The notes: generated by a model not told the origin, from the sequence alone. Counted from the first letter of the stretch, positions 23,889 to 34,172 are shown. The stretch: 34,172 nt of DNA from Acidimicrobiia bacterium (GCA_036396535.1 DASWKR010000010.1:1-34172); one strand, 5' to 3'. Numbers and translations: made by a program.

Positions 23889-23894
23889 TACCAT
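23889..23894 (+). promoter_or_regulatory. candidate -10 box (TACCAT) for the gene at 23905
   Basis: TACCAT ends 10 nt before ATG 23905 with no ribosome-binding sequence. It is the same hexamer as the gatC promoter. Confidence 0.5.
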
Positions 23895-23904
23895 CGGCCG
23901 TCGC

Positions 23905-24306
23905 ATGAACAGCACCCGCTACCGCGTCGTGTTCCTGTTGCTCGGTACCGCCCTCATCCTCGTGGTGATCGGGGCGGTGCTCCTCGCCCCGGGAGGCACC
24001 TCGGTGCCACTCCCCGACCAGATCGAGGAGGTGAGCCCGGCCGACGGCGCCATCGTGCTGCGCCAGGTCGGGCTGGAGATCGACATGCAGCCCGGGTACA
24101 CGATCGACCTGATCGTCGACGGGGCAGCCATTCCGCCCGTCGAGGTCGACTTCACCGAGGCGACCGGGATCGCAACGTGGCGCCCCGGGCCGGGGATGAC
24201 ATTCGAGGTGTGGGCCCCTGGTACCCACACCATCGTGGTGGAGTGGGAGCGGGCGACGGGGCTGCCCGACCCGGGGCGCTATCTGTGGACGTTCCGGGTG
24301 CAGTGA
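23905..24306 (+). CDS. membrane-anchored protein, Ig-like ectodomain, unknown
   Basis: A 133-aa protein I do not recognise at family level. After a short basic start (NSTRYR) residues 8-28 form one hydrophobic helix, an uncleaved signal anchor. The outer part begins DQIEEVSPADGAIVLRQVGLEIDMQPGYTIDLIVDG and ends HTIVVEWERATGLPDPGRYLWTFRV, the strand pattern of a small Ig-like or CopC-like beta sandwich with no cysteines or catalytic motif. It is divergent from dapC, shares the palindrome-bearing region with it, and converges on the GNAT gene 22 nt away. An extracytoplasmic location is inferred from the single helix. Confidence 0.78.
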   Translation: MNSTRYRVVFLLLGTALILVVIGAVLLAPGGTSVPLPDQIEEVSPADGAIVLRQVGLEIDMQPGYTIDLIVDGAAIPPVEVDFTEATGIATWRPGPGMTFEVWAPGTHTIVVEWERATGLPDPGRYLWTFRVQ

Positions 24307-24327
24307 CGAAGGCGGCGGGCCAGGCCA

Positions 24328-27415
<3,088 letters not shown>

Positions 27416-27434
27416 TGCGTCGCCACCGTGGCGG

Positions 27435-28496
27435 TCAGCGAACCGACTCGACGATCGTTCCCCCACCGAGCACCTCTTCCCCCCGGTAGACAACTGCCGC
27501 CTGGCCGGGGGCGACACCCGGCTGCGGGGTGTCGAAGGCGACGGTCCAGCCTCGGTCGTCGCATATGAGCCGCGCCGGTACGGCCGGGGTCCGGTACCGC
27601 ACCTTGACCTCGACCGCAGGGTCTCGGGGCGCCGCACCCGACGTGAACGACACCTCGTCGAGGCGGCAGCCCGTCACCAGCAGGTCCTCCTTGCGCCCGA
27701 TGACGACCGTTCGTGTCTGCGGGCGGATGTCGACCACATACCGCGGCTCGGCGAAGGAGGAGCCGAGCCCGCGCCGCTGGCCGATGGTGTAGTCGACGGT
27801 GCCGCCGTGGGAACCCACGAGGGCGCCTTCGGTGTCGACGATGTCACCCGGGGCGGCAACTTCGGGATGGCGCCGGCGCAGGAACGATCGGTAGTCGCCG
27901 CGCCCGACGAAGCACAGGTCCTGGCTGTCCGGCTTGGTGGCGGTGCGCAGGCCGAGCCGCACGGCGTGCGCTCGCACGTCGTCCTTCGACATCTCCCCGA
28001 TCGGCAAGTGGACGCGGCCCAGCTCGGCCTGCCCGAGCATGTGGAGGACGTACGACTGGTCCTTCGCACGGTCGACAGCCTCGAGGAGCCGATGACGGCG
28101 GCCCCGGCGGATGCGGGCGTGGTGGCCGGTCACGAGCACGTCACAGCCGAGCTCCGCCGTCCTGTCGAGGAGGGCCTTGAAGCGAACTCTCCGGTTGCAC
28201 TCGATGCAGGGGTTCGGGGTGCGCCCCGACGCGTAGTCCGCACCGAACCGGTCGACCACCTGCTCCGTGAACTCGTCGACGTAGTCCAGCACGTAGTACG
28301 GGACGTCGAGCTGGGCGGCGACCCGCCTGGCGTCCTCGGCATCGCCGACCGTGCAGCATCCGGCGGTCGGCAGCTCACCGTCGAGGCCTTCCCACTGCTT
28401 GAGCGTCACGCCGACCACGTCGTGGCCCGCTTCGAGGATGAGGGCGGCGGCGACGGACGAGTCGACGCCTCCCGACATGGCGACGAGTGCTCTCAT
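27435..28496 (-). CDS. mnmA: tRNA-specific 2-thiouridylase
   Basis: Adds sulfur to C2 of uridine 34 in tRNA-Lys, -Glu and -Gln, after adenylating the base. It is 353 aa. The PP-loop is S8-GGVDSS. The catalytic cysteines are C97 (RTPNPCIECNRRVRF) and C195 (PDSQDLCFVG), both in family context. HGGTVDYTIGQRRGLG and the C-terminal beta-barrel (VRYR...VAFDTPQPGVAPGQAAVVYRGEEVLGGG) complete the domain order. ATG 28496 overlaps the cysteine desulfurase stop as ATGA (28493-28496), so sulfur donor and acceptor are made from one message. The tRNA-Gln in this window reads CAG and has C34, so it is not itself a substrate. Confidence 0.97.
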   Translation of the reverse strand: MRALVAMSGGVDSSVAAALILEAGHDVVGVTLKQWEGLDGELPTAGCCTVGDAEDARRVAAQLDVPYYVLDYVDEFTEQVVDRFGADYASGRTPNPCIECNRRVRFKALLDRTAELGCDVLVTGHHARIRRGRRHRLLEAVDRAKDQSYVLHMLGQAELGRVHLPIGEMSKDDVRAHAVRLGLRTATKPDSQDLCFVGRGDYRSFLRRRHPEVAAPGDIVDTEGALVGSHGGTVDYTIGQRRGLGSSFAEPRYVVDIRPQTRTVVIGRKEDLLVTGCRLDEVSFTSGAAPRDPAVEVKVRYRTPAVPARLICDDRGWTVAFDTPQPGVAPGQAAVVYRGEEVLGGGTIVESVR

Positions 28497-29629
28497 CGCA
28501 GCTTCCCGAGCGTTGCGATGACCTGCTCGGCGGCGATGTCCCCGTCCTCCTGGTCGTTCGTCCACCCGAACGTGAATCGGAGACACTCCCGTGCCTCGTG
28601 CTCCGTCATCCCCATGGCGGCCAGCACGTGCGACATCTCGATCGCCCCCGATTGGCAGGCCGAGCCTGCGGCGGCGGCGACGCCCTCCTGGTCGAGGCGA
28701 ATGAGAAGCGTCTCGGACGACACCCCCGGGATCCGCACGTGGGAGTGCTGGACGAGGCGGTGGTCGGCGGGGACGCTGACGACCAGCCCGGGCACGTCGC
28801 GCAACAGTCGTTCCTCGAATCGACCCCGCGCTTCGCCGATCCTCTTCGTGAACGCCTCCCTGTCGGCGACCGTTGCCTCCATGGCGGCGACCATGCCGAC
28901 GATCCCTGCGACGTTGTGGGTACCGGATCGCCTCCCGAGCTCTTGGCCGCCTCCGTGGATGACCGGCTCCAGCTCGACTCCGTCGCGTACGTATAGGAGC
29001 CCGACGCCTTTTGGTCCTCCGAACTTGTGAGCCGCCAGGGCGATGAGGTCGGCGCCCGTCGACCCGACGGTGACGTCTCGCGAGATGAAGGCCTGGACGG
29101 CGTCGGTGTGGACGACGACGTCGGGGTTGGCGGCCCGCACCGCCGCCGCCACTTCGGCGACGGGCTGGATGGCGCCGGTCTCGTTGTTCGCAGCCATCAC
29201 GGACACGACGGCCGTGTCGCCGTCCACCGCCGAGGCCACCTCCCCGGGTGACACGAGGCACGATCCGTCGACTCCGACGACGACGGCTCGGCAGCCGAGG
29301 CGCTGCAAGAAGTGGGTCGTCTCGAGCACCGCCTCGTGCTCGATCGCCGTCGTCACCACCCCGCCGCTCCTGCCACGGGCGAGTGCAGCGCCGGCAACTG
29401 CGAGATTGTCCGCCTCGGTTCCCCCTCCCGTGAAGACGATCTCGAGCGGGCGGGCGGCCCCGAGCAGCTCCGCCGCCCGCTCCCGGGCCTCCTCCATGGC
29501 GTTCTTGGCGCGCCGCGACACTGCGTGGATCCCGGACGGGTTCCCGAACGACTCGCCGAGGAACGGCGCCATCGCCTCGCGAACCTCGGGACGGACCGTC
29601 GTCGTGGCGGCGTGGTCGAGGTAGAGCAT
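28493..29629 (-). CDS. cysteine desulfurase (NifS/IscS-like)
   Basis: PLP enzyme that takes sulfur from cysteine as a persulfide. It is 378 aa. The PLP lysine is K202 (ALAAHKFGGPKGVG); the persulfide cysteine is C325 in GSACQSGAIEMSHVL. N-terminal YLDHAATTTVRPEV, GGTEADN, EHEAVLET and RSGTHNVAGIVG are class V signatures. It lacks adjacent scaffold genes (iscU, sufBCD), and its direct coupling to mnmA suggests tRNA thiolation as a main outlet, as with B. subtilis YrvO-MnmA. ATG 29629 gives the canonical N-terminus. GACAAT 8 nt upstream is an imperfect -10 box, overlapped by a 7-bp inverted repeat. Confidence 0.95.
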   Translation of the reverse strand: MLYLDHAATTTVRPEVREAMAPFLGESFGNPSGIHAVSRRAKNAMEEARERAAELLGAARPLEIVFTGGGTEADNLAVAGAALARGRSGGVVTTAIEHEAVLETTHFLQRLGCRAVVVGVDGSCLVSPGEVASAVDGDTAVVSVMAANNETGAIQPVAEVAAAVRAANPDVVVHTDAVQAFISRDVTVGSTGADLIALAAHKFGGPKGVGLLYVRDGVELEPVIHGGGQELGRRSGTHNVAGIVGMVAAMEATVADREAFTKRIGEARGRFEERLLRDVPGLVVSVPADHRLVQHSHVRIPGVSSETLLIRLDQEGVAAAAGSACQSGAIEMSHVLAAMGMTEHEARECLRFTFGWTNDQEDGDIAAEQVIATLGKLR

Positions 29630-29637
29630 CGTCGAGC

Positions 29638-29643
29638 ATTGTC
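29638..29643 (-). promoter_or_regulatory. weak -10 box (GACAAT) for the cysteine desulfurase operon
   Basis: On the minus strand GACAAT ends 8 nt before ATG 29629; it keeps A2 and T6 of TANNNT but not T1. No ribosome-binding sequence is seen, so the mRNA is likely leaderless. Confidence 0.35.
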
Positions 29644-29664
29644 GCACCTGCCGGGCGGGTGCGA
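29642..29664. repeat. inverted repeat at the cysteine desulfurase promoter
   Basis: TCGCACC-N9-GGTGCGA is a perfect 7-bp inverted repeat with arms about 16 bp centre to centre. It overlaps the candidate -10 box of the desulfurase-mnmA operon, a placement expected of a repressor site. The cognate regulator is unknown. Confidence 0.45.
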
Positions 29665-29721
29665 GGTGGTCGAGGACGCCGGCACGGCGATGCGCCAGGC
29701 GGTGCACCGCAGGCCCTCGTG

Positions 29722-29727
29722 TAGCCT
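29722..29727 (+). promoter_or_regulatory. candidate -10 box (TAGCCT) for the gene at 29736
   Basis: TAGCCT ends 8 nt before ATG 29736 with no ribosome-binding sequence, implying leaderless transcription. Confidence 0.5.
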
Positions 29728-29735
29728 GCACGGCG

Positions 29736-30524
29736 ATGCGGAGGCGCCTCGTGGTCTGGTTCCTGGCAGGCGCGCTCGCCGGCGCTCTCTGCGCCGCAGC
29801 GGGGGTCGTCGCCGGGCGTGACCCTGTCGTGTCGCCGGCCGCCCAACCCGAGGTCACCGAGACGACGTCGCCGGCCGCCGCGGACGGCGATTCCGCCGGG
29901 AACGTGCTCGGCAACACCGAGATCGTGCCGACTGCCCTGACCCAGGAGTTCGGCGAGATCCGGCTCGAATACGAGCTGATCGGTCTCGGTGGTTCGACCC
30001 CGAGCGCGGTGCCGACGACCTGGACGATGCGAACCACGACCGGCGAGACCTTGGAGACGAACGTGAGCTCGGATGAGTCGAGAGTCGCCATCTTCCGGCC
30101 CGAGACCGAGATGACGGTCGACGACATCGAATCGATCACCGTGACTGGATACGCGGTGCGCAGCCCGCAGCATTATCAGATCACGCTCTCGCTGGACGGG
30201 GACCCCGTGACGCTCGTCGACGGCACCACGGTCGCGGTCCGGCGGGTCTTGGAGCAGCGGAGCCTCACATACGTGCAGCTGGCGGTCGAGCACGGCGAGG
30301 AGGCGCCGCTCGGCTCCAACCTGCTGCTGGCGGTGCCGGTGCTGATCCCCCTCGATGAGGGCTTCGAGGAAGCCGCCCTGGCGACGACGGCCGCCGGTTT
30401 CGCGTCGCCCCAGTTCCGCTTCCGCGGGGAGCGGCTCCCCGACGACCTCGCCATCGAGGTGGAATCGGCGGTTTGGGACCAGGGACCAGCCGACTTGCGC
30501 ATCGACCTGACGGGCACGAGATGA
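29736..30524 (+). CDS. secreted or membrane-anchored protein, unknown (tandem copy 1)
   Basis: A 262-aa protein I do not recognise. Residues 5-26 are one hydrophobic segment after RRR, a signal peptide or anchor; the C19 there is not in a proper lipobox. A Thr/Ala/Pro-rich spacer (~30-55) leads to an all-beta ectodomain of about 200 residues. That domain contains VAIFRPETEMTVDDIESITVTGY, a central ITLSLDGDPVTLVDG and a terminal LPDDLAIEVESAVWDQGPADL. The same order of motifs recurs in the next gene, so the two look like diverged duplicates. Its stop overlaps the next ATG (30521-30524). A surface location is inferred; no enzyme motif is visible. Confidence 0.78.
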   Translation: MRRRLVVWFLAGALAGALCAAAGVVAGRDPVVSPAAQPEVTETTSPAAADGDSAGNVLGNTEIVPTALTQEFGEIRLEYELIGLGGSTPSAVPTTWTMRTTTGETLETNVSSDESRVAIFRPETEMTVDDIESITVTGYAVRSPQHYQITLSLDGDPVTLVDGTTVAVRRVLEQRSLTYVQLAVEHGEEAPLGSNLLLAVPVLIPLDEGFEEAALATTAAGFASPQFRFRGERLPDDLAIEVESAVWDQGPADLRIDLTGTR

Positions 30525-31489
30525 GCGACCGGGACCCGACCTTGCGCGACATCCTCTCGAGCAGCCCCCTCGAGAGCCGCCAACCATCGGCTCCCTCGGC
30601 ACCGATGCTCCCGGCGCTGGTCGCCGGCCTGCTCGTCGGGGGGTTGCTCGTCGTGGGCGGCTATGTCGTGGCCGACGGTGGAGGGGCGTCCGCCACCTCT
30701 ACGACGACCTCGGCGCCGGGGACGGCGACCCCCACGACCGTCCCGGCGGCCGGAGTGGCCGGGTTCCCTCCCGGCTACGCCGCCGTGGACGAGCTCGTCG
30801 CCATCCGGCCCGAACGCGTCGCTCGCCAGGGCGACGAGCTGCTGGTGACGTTCACGGTGGCGACGCGACGGGACTTCGACCCGGCGACGACGGGCGGGTT
30901 CCAGGGCGCCGACCTCGAGCTGGTGTTGGATCCCCCCATCCAGGCGACCCGCCTCGTCTTCGACCCGTTCGTCGGCGGCGTCTTCACCGCGGTGTTCCCA
31001 TATGCGGGTGAGGTCACGGACGCCACCGAGATCCGGATCACCGCCCGATGGGAGCGCTCGATCGCCTTCCCGGAGCAGCTCGTGCAGCCGGCGAGCTTCC
31101 CGCTCGACCTCGAGGTCGGCGAGGTGCTCGAGCTCGACGAAGCCAACGGACTCGCAGTCGACCACGTCACCCTCGGGGAAGACGGGGGGGAACTGGCGTG
31201 GTCTATCAGTGGGGAGGCCGAGGGTGCGATCGTGACGGCCACCGTCGCGATCACGGAGGGCTTCAACGACGTCTCCGAGATCTTCATGTCGGATCGAGAG
31301 AGCCATCCCGGGTTCTCGACGTTCATCCCGACGTCCCCCGAGCACGCCCAGTCCGGAACGGTCGTGCTGACCCCGCCGTCCGCCGTCCCCGAGGAGGTCT
31401 TCGAGGTGTTCGTCTTCTGGAACGTCGCATGGGTCAACACGTCGCCGGCCGACGCCACGGTGCGGCTCGGCGACGCCGCAGCGGGCTGA
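30521..31489 (+). CDS. membrane-anchored protein, unknown (tandem copy 2)
   Basis: A 322-aa protein with a cytoplasmic N-terminal tail of ~29 residues (SDRDPTLRDILSSS...), one transmembrane helix at 30-51, a Ser/Thr/Pro/Ala linker at about 55-78, and an acidic beta-rich ectodomain. Segments such as TAVFPYAGEVTDATEIRITARW, FPLDLEVGEVLELDE and VPEEVFEVFVFWNVAWVNTSPAD line up in order with those of the preceding protein, which suggests a tandem duplication. ATG 30521 forms ATGA with the upstream stop. The alcohol dehydrogenase follows after 10 nt. The linker and acidic ectodomain point to an extracytoplasmic role; nothing more specific can be read. Confidence 0.78.
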   Translation: MSDRDPTLRDILSSSPLESRQPSAPSAPMLPALVAGLLVGGLLVVGGYVVADGGGASATSTTTSAPGTATPTTVPAAGVAGFPPGYAAVDELVAIRPERVARQGDELLVTFTVATRRDFDPATTGGFQGADLELVLDPPIQATRLVFDPFVGGVFTAVFPYAGEVTDATEIRITARWERSIAFPEQLVQPASFPLDLEVGEVLELDEANGLAVDHVTLGEDGGELAWSISGEAEGAIVTATVAITEGFNDVSEIFMSDRESHPGFSTFIPTSPEHAQSGTVVLTPPSAVPEEVFEVFVFWNVAWVNTSPADATVRLGDAAAG

Positions 31490-31499
31490 CGGGGGGGCC

Positions 31500-32528
31500 G
31501 TGGTGCGCGCCGTGCGGCTCGTCGAGACGGGGCGGCCGCTCGAGGCTGCCCAAGTCGAGTCTCCCCGGCCGGGCCCGGAGGACATCACGGTGCGCATCGA
31601 GGCTGCCGGGATCTGCCGTTCCGACATGCACTACCGGTCCGGCCACCCGACCACCGGCGTCCTCCCGATCACCCTCGGCCACGAGATCGCCGGGGCGGTC
31701 GAGGCACGCGGGGGTGGCGTCGCCGGGTTGGAGGTCGGCGACCGCGTCGCCGTCCACTACCTGATCACGTGCGGCGCATGCCGCTGGTGCCTGTCGGGAT
31801 CCGAGCAGTTCTGCCCGGAGGCGCAGATGATCGGCAAGGACCGCGACGGCGGCTACGCCGAGACGGTCGTCATCCCGGCCCGAAACGCCCATCGCGTGCC
31901 CGACACGGTGCCGATCGAGCACGCCGCCGTGATGATGTGCTCGACGGCGACGTCGCTGCACGCCCTCCGCAAGGGGCGTTTCGCGCCGGGCTCGCAGGTA
32001 GCGGTGTTCGGTGCCGGCGGCCTCGGGATCTCGGCGATCCAGCTCGGCATGGCGCTCGGGGCTGCCGCCGTGTATGCGGTCGACATCGACGACGCCAAGC
32101 TCGATGCGGTCGCCACCCTCGGGGCCGTCCCCATCGACGGCCGAGGCGGCACGGCGGCCACCGAGATCGTCACTGCGTCGGGAGGCGGCGTCGACATCGC
32201 CCTCGAGCTCGTCGGGTCGGCGCGGCTGCTGCGGGACTGTCTCGAGGCGACGTCGGCGATGGGCCGGGTCGTCTCGGTCGGGCTGACGGAGGAGTTGGTC
32301 GAGCTGAGCCCCTACCGGGACTTCATCGTGAGCGAGAAGGAGTTGATCGGATGCTCCGACCACCTCGGCTCGGAGATCCCGGAGCTCATGGAGATGGCTG
32401 CCAGGGGCGACATCGACCTCGGCAGGGCCATCACCAGGGTCGCCCCGCTCGAGGCGGCCGCCGTGAACGGGGTGCTCGACGATCTGGAGCGCTTCGACGC
32501 GGGGATCCGCACCGTGATCCGACCCTGA
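31500..32528 (+). CDS. zinc-dependent alcohol dehydrogenase (MDR family)
   Basis: A 342-aa medium-chain dehydrogenase/reductase. Catalytic zinc ligands C39 (AAGICRSD), H61 and E62 (LGHE) are present, and the structural-zinc cysteines are C91, C94, C97 and C105 (CGACRWC...C). The NAD(P)-binding Gly motif is VAVFGAGGLGISAIQLG near residue 170, followed by the acidic VDIDD at the end of the second Rossmann strand, which favours NAD over NADP. The substrate, an alcohol or polyol, is unknown. Two consecutive GTG codons (31500, 31503) could start it, behind a run of G's that may act as a ribosome site. It follows the tandem anchored-protein genes by 10 nt and converges on the hydrolase gene 3 nt away. 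Confidence 0.92.
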   Translation: MVRAVRLVETGRPLEAAQVESPRPGPEDITVRIEAAGICRSDMHYRSGHPTTGVLPITLGHEIAGAVEARGGGVAGLEVGDRVAVHYLITCGACRWCLSGSEQFCPEAQMIGKDRDGGYAETVVIPARNAHRVPDTVPIEHAAVMMCSTATSLHALRKGRFAPGSQVAVFGAGGLGISAIQLGMALGAAAVYAVDIDDAKLDAVATLGAVPIDGRGGTAATEIVTASGGGVDIALELVGSARLLRDCLEATSAMGRVVSVGLTEELVELSPYRDFIVSEKELIGCSDHLGSEIPELMEMAARGDIDLGRAITRVAPLEAAAVNGVLDDLERFDAGIRTVIRP

Positions 32529-32531
32529 GGG

Positions 32532-33692
32532 TCACTCCTGCGGCTGGCCGGGTGACGACACCCTGTCGAGGAACCGGGAGACGAGCCCCTCGTATCGCTC
32601 GGGACCGACGTTCCACACCGTCACGTGGCCCGCTCCGTCGAATCGCTCGTATCTGACCAGGTCTTGATCGGCGCCTGCCGCGAATGCGTCACTGCCGGCG
32701 ATGGGCACCGTGTCGTCCTCTGTCCCGTGCAACAGCAGGATCGGAACGTCGAACTCCGCCGCCCGCGCCACCTGGTCCAGCTCCGGCCACTGGAGGTCGA
32801 ATCGGAGGCGAGCGATGACCTTCGCCGATGCGGTCAGGATGCCGGGTATCCCCCGCTCCCGTGCGTCGTTGTCGACGACGCCCTCGAGGTCGAGCACCGG
32901 GGAGTCGAACACCACCCCGCGGACCATGCCGGCCATGTCGGAGTCGTGGAGGAACATCGACACGATCTCGGCGCCCATCGAATAGCCGATGAGAACGATC
33001 TCGGTGCCTCCCCGGTTGACGGCGTACGTCGCCGCCACCTCCACGTCGCGCCACTCGTCGCGACCCCAGGCGTAGAGCCCGGACTCGCTCGGGGCCGCTC
33101 CGTCGTCGTTGCGGTACGTGATCACGAGGACGGGGAAGCCGGCTTCGACCAGCGTCGGGAGGATCCGCAGGCTCTGTTTGCGCTCGTCGAGGCCCTTGCC
33201 GTGGACGAACACGACCCAGGTCTGCCTGACGCCTGGTACGAACCAGGCTGCGTTGACGCCGAGCTCGCCGGGGAGCCTGATCTCCTCGAAGTCGATGCCG
33301 AGCGCGGTGGAAGGGTCACCGACGAATGCGTACTGGTCGAAGGCCGCCCGGTCGCCCGGCTCGAACCTCCCTTGCAGCGTGCGGAAGGTCCGCTCGACCG
33401 TCTCGTCGCCGAGCTCCACGATCTCCGCTGCCTGGCCGTATGCGCCGTTCGCCCCCACAACGCCCCACACGCCTTCCTGCTCGGTCAGCGCAGTGCGCGT
33501 CAGCAGGATCCGGCCGCCGCCGAGCGCCGCCACCTCGATGTCGAAGGACGTCTCCAGCGGGCGCGGGGTGAGGAGGTCGCGTTCGAGGACCTCCGTGAAA
33601 TACAGAGAGCCTCCGACGAACCCTCCGAGGAGCACGACCGCCAGGGCGATGGCGCCGCGTCTTGCCCACCTGACGATGCGGGTGCTCTCCAC
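32532..33692 (-). CDS. membrane-anchored alpha/beta hydrolase
   Basis: A 386-aa hydrolase. Residues 14-32 form a single hydrophobic helix after WARR, so the enzyme is probably anchored with its catalytic domain outside. A ~120-residue beta-rich insert precedes the alpha/beta fold. WVVFVHGKGLDERKQS holds the oxyanion-hole strand. The triad is S238 (GYSMGAE), D326/D327 (LLLHGTEDDTVP) and H356 (GAGHVTVW). The substrate is unknown; the pattern resembles BAAT/dienelactone-like and peptidase-like hydrolases. I prefer GTG 33692 because TAGCAT lies 7 nt upstream and the protein then starts at the anchor; ATG 33716 would add 8 residues and leave no ribosome site or promoter. Confidence 0.88.
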   Translation of the reverse strand: MESTRIVRWARRGAIALAVVLLGGFVGGSLYFTEVLERDLLTPRPLETSFDIEVAALGGGRILLTRTALTEQEGVWGVVGANGAYGQAAEIVELGDETVERTFRTLQGRFEPGDRAAFDQYAFVGDPSTALGIDFEEIRLPGELGVNAAWFVPGVRQTWVVFVHGKGLDERKQSLRILPTLVEAGFPVLVITYRNDDGAAPSESGLYAWGRDEWRDVEVAATYAVNRGGTEIVLIGYSMGAEIVSMFLHDSDMAGMVRGVVFDSPVLDLEGVVDNDARERGIPGILTASAKVIARLRFDLQWPELDQVARAAEFDVPILLLHGTEDDTVPIAGSDAFAAGADQDLVRYERFDGAGHVTVWNVGPERYEGLVSRFLDRVSSPGQPQE

Positions 33693-33699
33693 GACCGGG

Positions 33700-33705
33700 A
33701 TGCTA
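33700..33705 (-). promoter_or_regulatory. candidate -10 box (TAGCAT), leaderless hydrolase gene
   Basis: On the minus strand TAGCAT ends 7 nt before GTG 33692. It would place the transcript start at that codon and argues against ATG 33716. Confidence 0.45.
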
Positions 33706-33715
33706 TCGGAGGGCA

Positions 33716-33721
33716 TAGAGT
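33716..33721 (+). promoter_or_regulatory. candidate -10 box (TAGAGT) for the SRPBCC gene at 33729
   Basis: TAGAGT ends 7 nt before GTG 33729. A competing reading is GGAGGG at 33708-33713 acting as a ribosome site for GTG 33720, which lies inside this hexamer. Confidence 0.4.
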
Positions 33722-33728
33722 GCGCCGC

Positions 33729-34163
33729 GTGGCGACGACGATCGATGTCGAGATCACGATCCCGGCCGCCGTCGAGACGGTTTGGGACGATCTCGCCGAT
33801 GTGGCATCGCATTCCGAGTGGATGACCGACGCCGCCCGAATCGATTTCGTCGGCGAGCAGCGCTCAGGCGTCGGTACGACGATCGCCGTGCTCACGAAGG
33901 TCGGCCCCATCTCGCTCCGTGACCAGGTGGAATTCGTCGCCTGGCGGCCCCCGTATCACATGGCGATCCGCCACCGCGGCCTGGTCACCGGAGATGGCTC
34001 GTTCGTCCTGTCCCCCGAGGGAGACGGCACCCGGTTCTCGTGGAGCGAACGGCTCGACTTCCCGCTGCGCATGGGAGGCGTCCTCGGCGAGTTGGTCGCG
34101 GCGCCGATCCTCCGGGCCATCTGGCGCAGAAACCTCGAAAAGCTGCGAACGAGGTTCGTCTGA
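33729..34163 (+). CDS. SRPBCC family protein (polyketide cyclase/START-like)
   Basis: A 144-aa helix-grip protein. It starts TTIDVEITIPAAVETVWDDLADVASHSEWM, the standard SRPBCC opening (first strand, then the V-W-D-x-x-x-D-x-x helix). Strands follow with VGTTIAVLTKVGPISLRDQVEFVAWRPPYHMAIRH, then a long C-terminal helix (APILRAIWRRNLEKLRTRF). Family members bind lipids, polyketides or other hydrophobic ligands; none is indicated here. GTG 33729 fits both the family N-terminus and the TAGAGT box; GTG 33720 with GGAGGG six nt upstream is the alternative and adds three residues. It is divergent from the alpha/beta hydrolase, with the two promoters overlapping. Confidence 0.85.
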   Translation: MATTIDVEITIPAAVETVWDDLADVASHSEWMTDAARIDFVGEQRSGVGTTIAVLTKVGPISLRDQVEFVAWRPPYHMAIRHRGLVTGDGSFVLSPEGDGTRFSWSERLDFPLRMGGVLGELVAAPILRAIWRRNLEKLRTRFV

Positions 34164-34172
34164 AGGCGGCGG

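Noticed and set aside
29778-29795. Lipobox around C19 of the protein at 29736
   Set aside because: The residues before the cysteine are Gly-Ala-Leu; Leu at -1 is not accepted by signal peptidase II.
27435-30602. A single 1055-codon minus-strand frame including mnmA, suggesting a fusion protein
   Set aside because: Upstream of ATG 28496 the frame is low-complexity Arg/Gly-rich sequence antisense to, or overlapping, real genes. mnmA is complete from that ATG and coupled to the desulfurase stop. The same reasoning removes extended frames upstream of gltX, ppc, gatA, gatC, the HAD gene and the GNAT gene.
33708-33720. GGAGGG plus GTG 33720 as proof of the SRPBCC start
   Set aside because: The spacing is good, but the sequence lies in the promoter-dense gap, and GTG 33729 fits the protein family and the TANNNT rule better. 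It is kept only as an alternative.

Overview
The window is a gene-dense, very GC-rich stretch of bacterial chromosome that looks like core genome. I favour an actinomycete, possibly Acidimicrobiia-like. Reasons: the PEP carboxylase has the actinobacterial SDSNK-x-AGITTSQW signature, an LCP-family envelope protein has a long Thr-rich linker, starts are often GTG, and many start codons lie 6-10 nt behind a TANNNT box with no Shine-Dalgarno, as in mycobacterial leaderless genes. I see no rRNA, CRISPR, transposase, integrase, phage gene or toxin-antitoxin pair. The class-level assignment is inference.

Layout. 27-98 (-): tRNA-Gln(CUG). 202-3844 (-): ilvE, an unknown gene, an FAH-family hydrolase and gltX, nearly abutting. 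3908-5818 (-): S9 peptidase, divergent from pgpA (5926-6375 +). 6368-7951 (-): serA, divergent from an LCP protein and a DUF983 protein (8056-9896 +). 10007-12772 (+): ppc. 12812-17107 (-): gatC-gatA-gatB-SRPBCC-HAD, with a likely terminator where it meets ppc. 17249-20014 (+): MFS transporter, type II haloacid dehalogenase and a YczE-like membrane protein. 20022-20794: a RibD_C/DHFR-like gene bracketed by two exact 20-bp copies of the 3' end of dapE. 20775-23793 (-): dapC-dapD-dapE, three steps of the succinylase lysine/DAP route. 23905-24306 (+): an anchored Ig-like protein. 24328-29629 (-): cysteine desulfurase, mnmA, an unknown SRPBCC-like gene, ligA and a GNAT. 29736-32528 (+): two tandem, apparently paralogous anchored proteins and a zinc alcohol dehydrogenase. 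32532-33692 (-) and 33729-34163 (+): a divergent alpha/beta hydrolase and SRPBCC gene.

How the genes work together. gltX, tRNA-Gln and gatCAB supply the parts of the indirect Gln-tRNA route: mischarging by GluRS, then transamidation. A cysteine desulfurase feeding MnmA provides wobble-uridine 2-thiolation. dapCDE supplies meso-diaminopimelate for lysine and peptidoglycan; the LCP protein attaches glycopolymer to that wall. ilvE, serA and ppc are central amino-acid and anaplerotic metabolism.

The least ordinary signals are non-coding. They are a recurrent leaderless-promoter pattern, near-universal 4-nt stop/start overlaps inside operons, a single-gene insert between duplicated dapE ends, and paired palindromes in the dapC divergent promoter. 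I did not find a convincing new multi-gene system.
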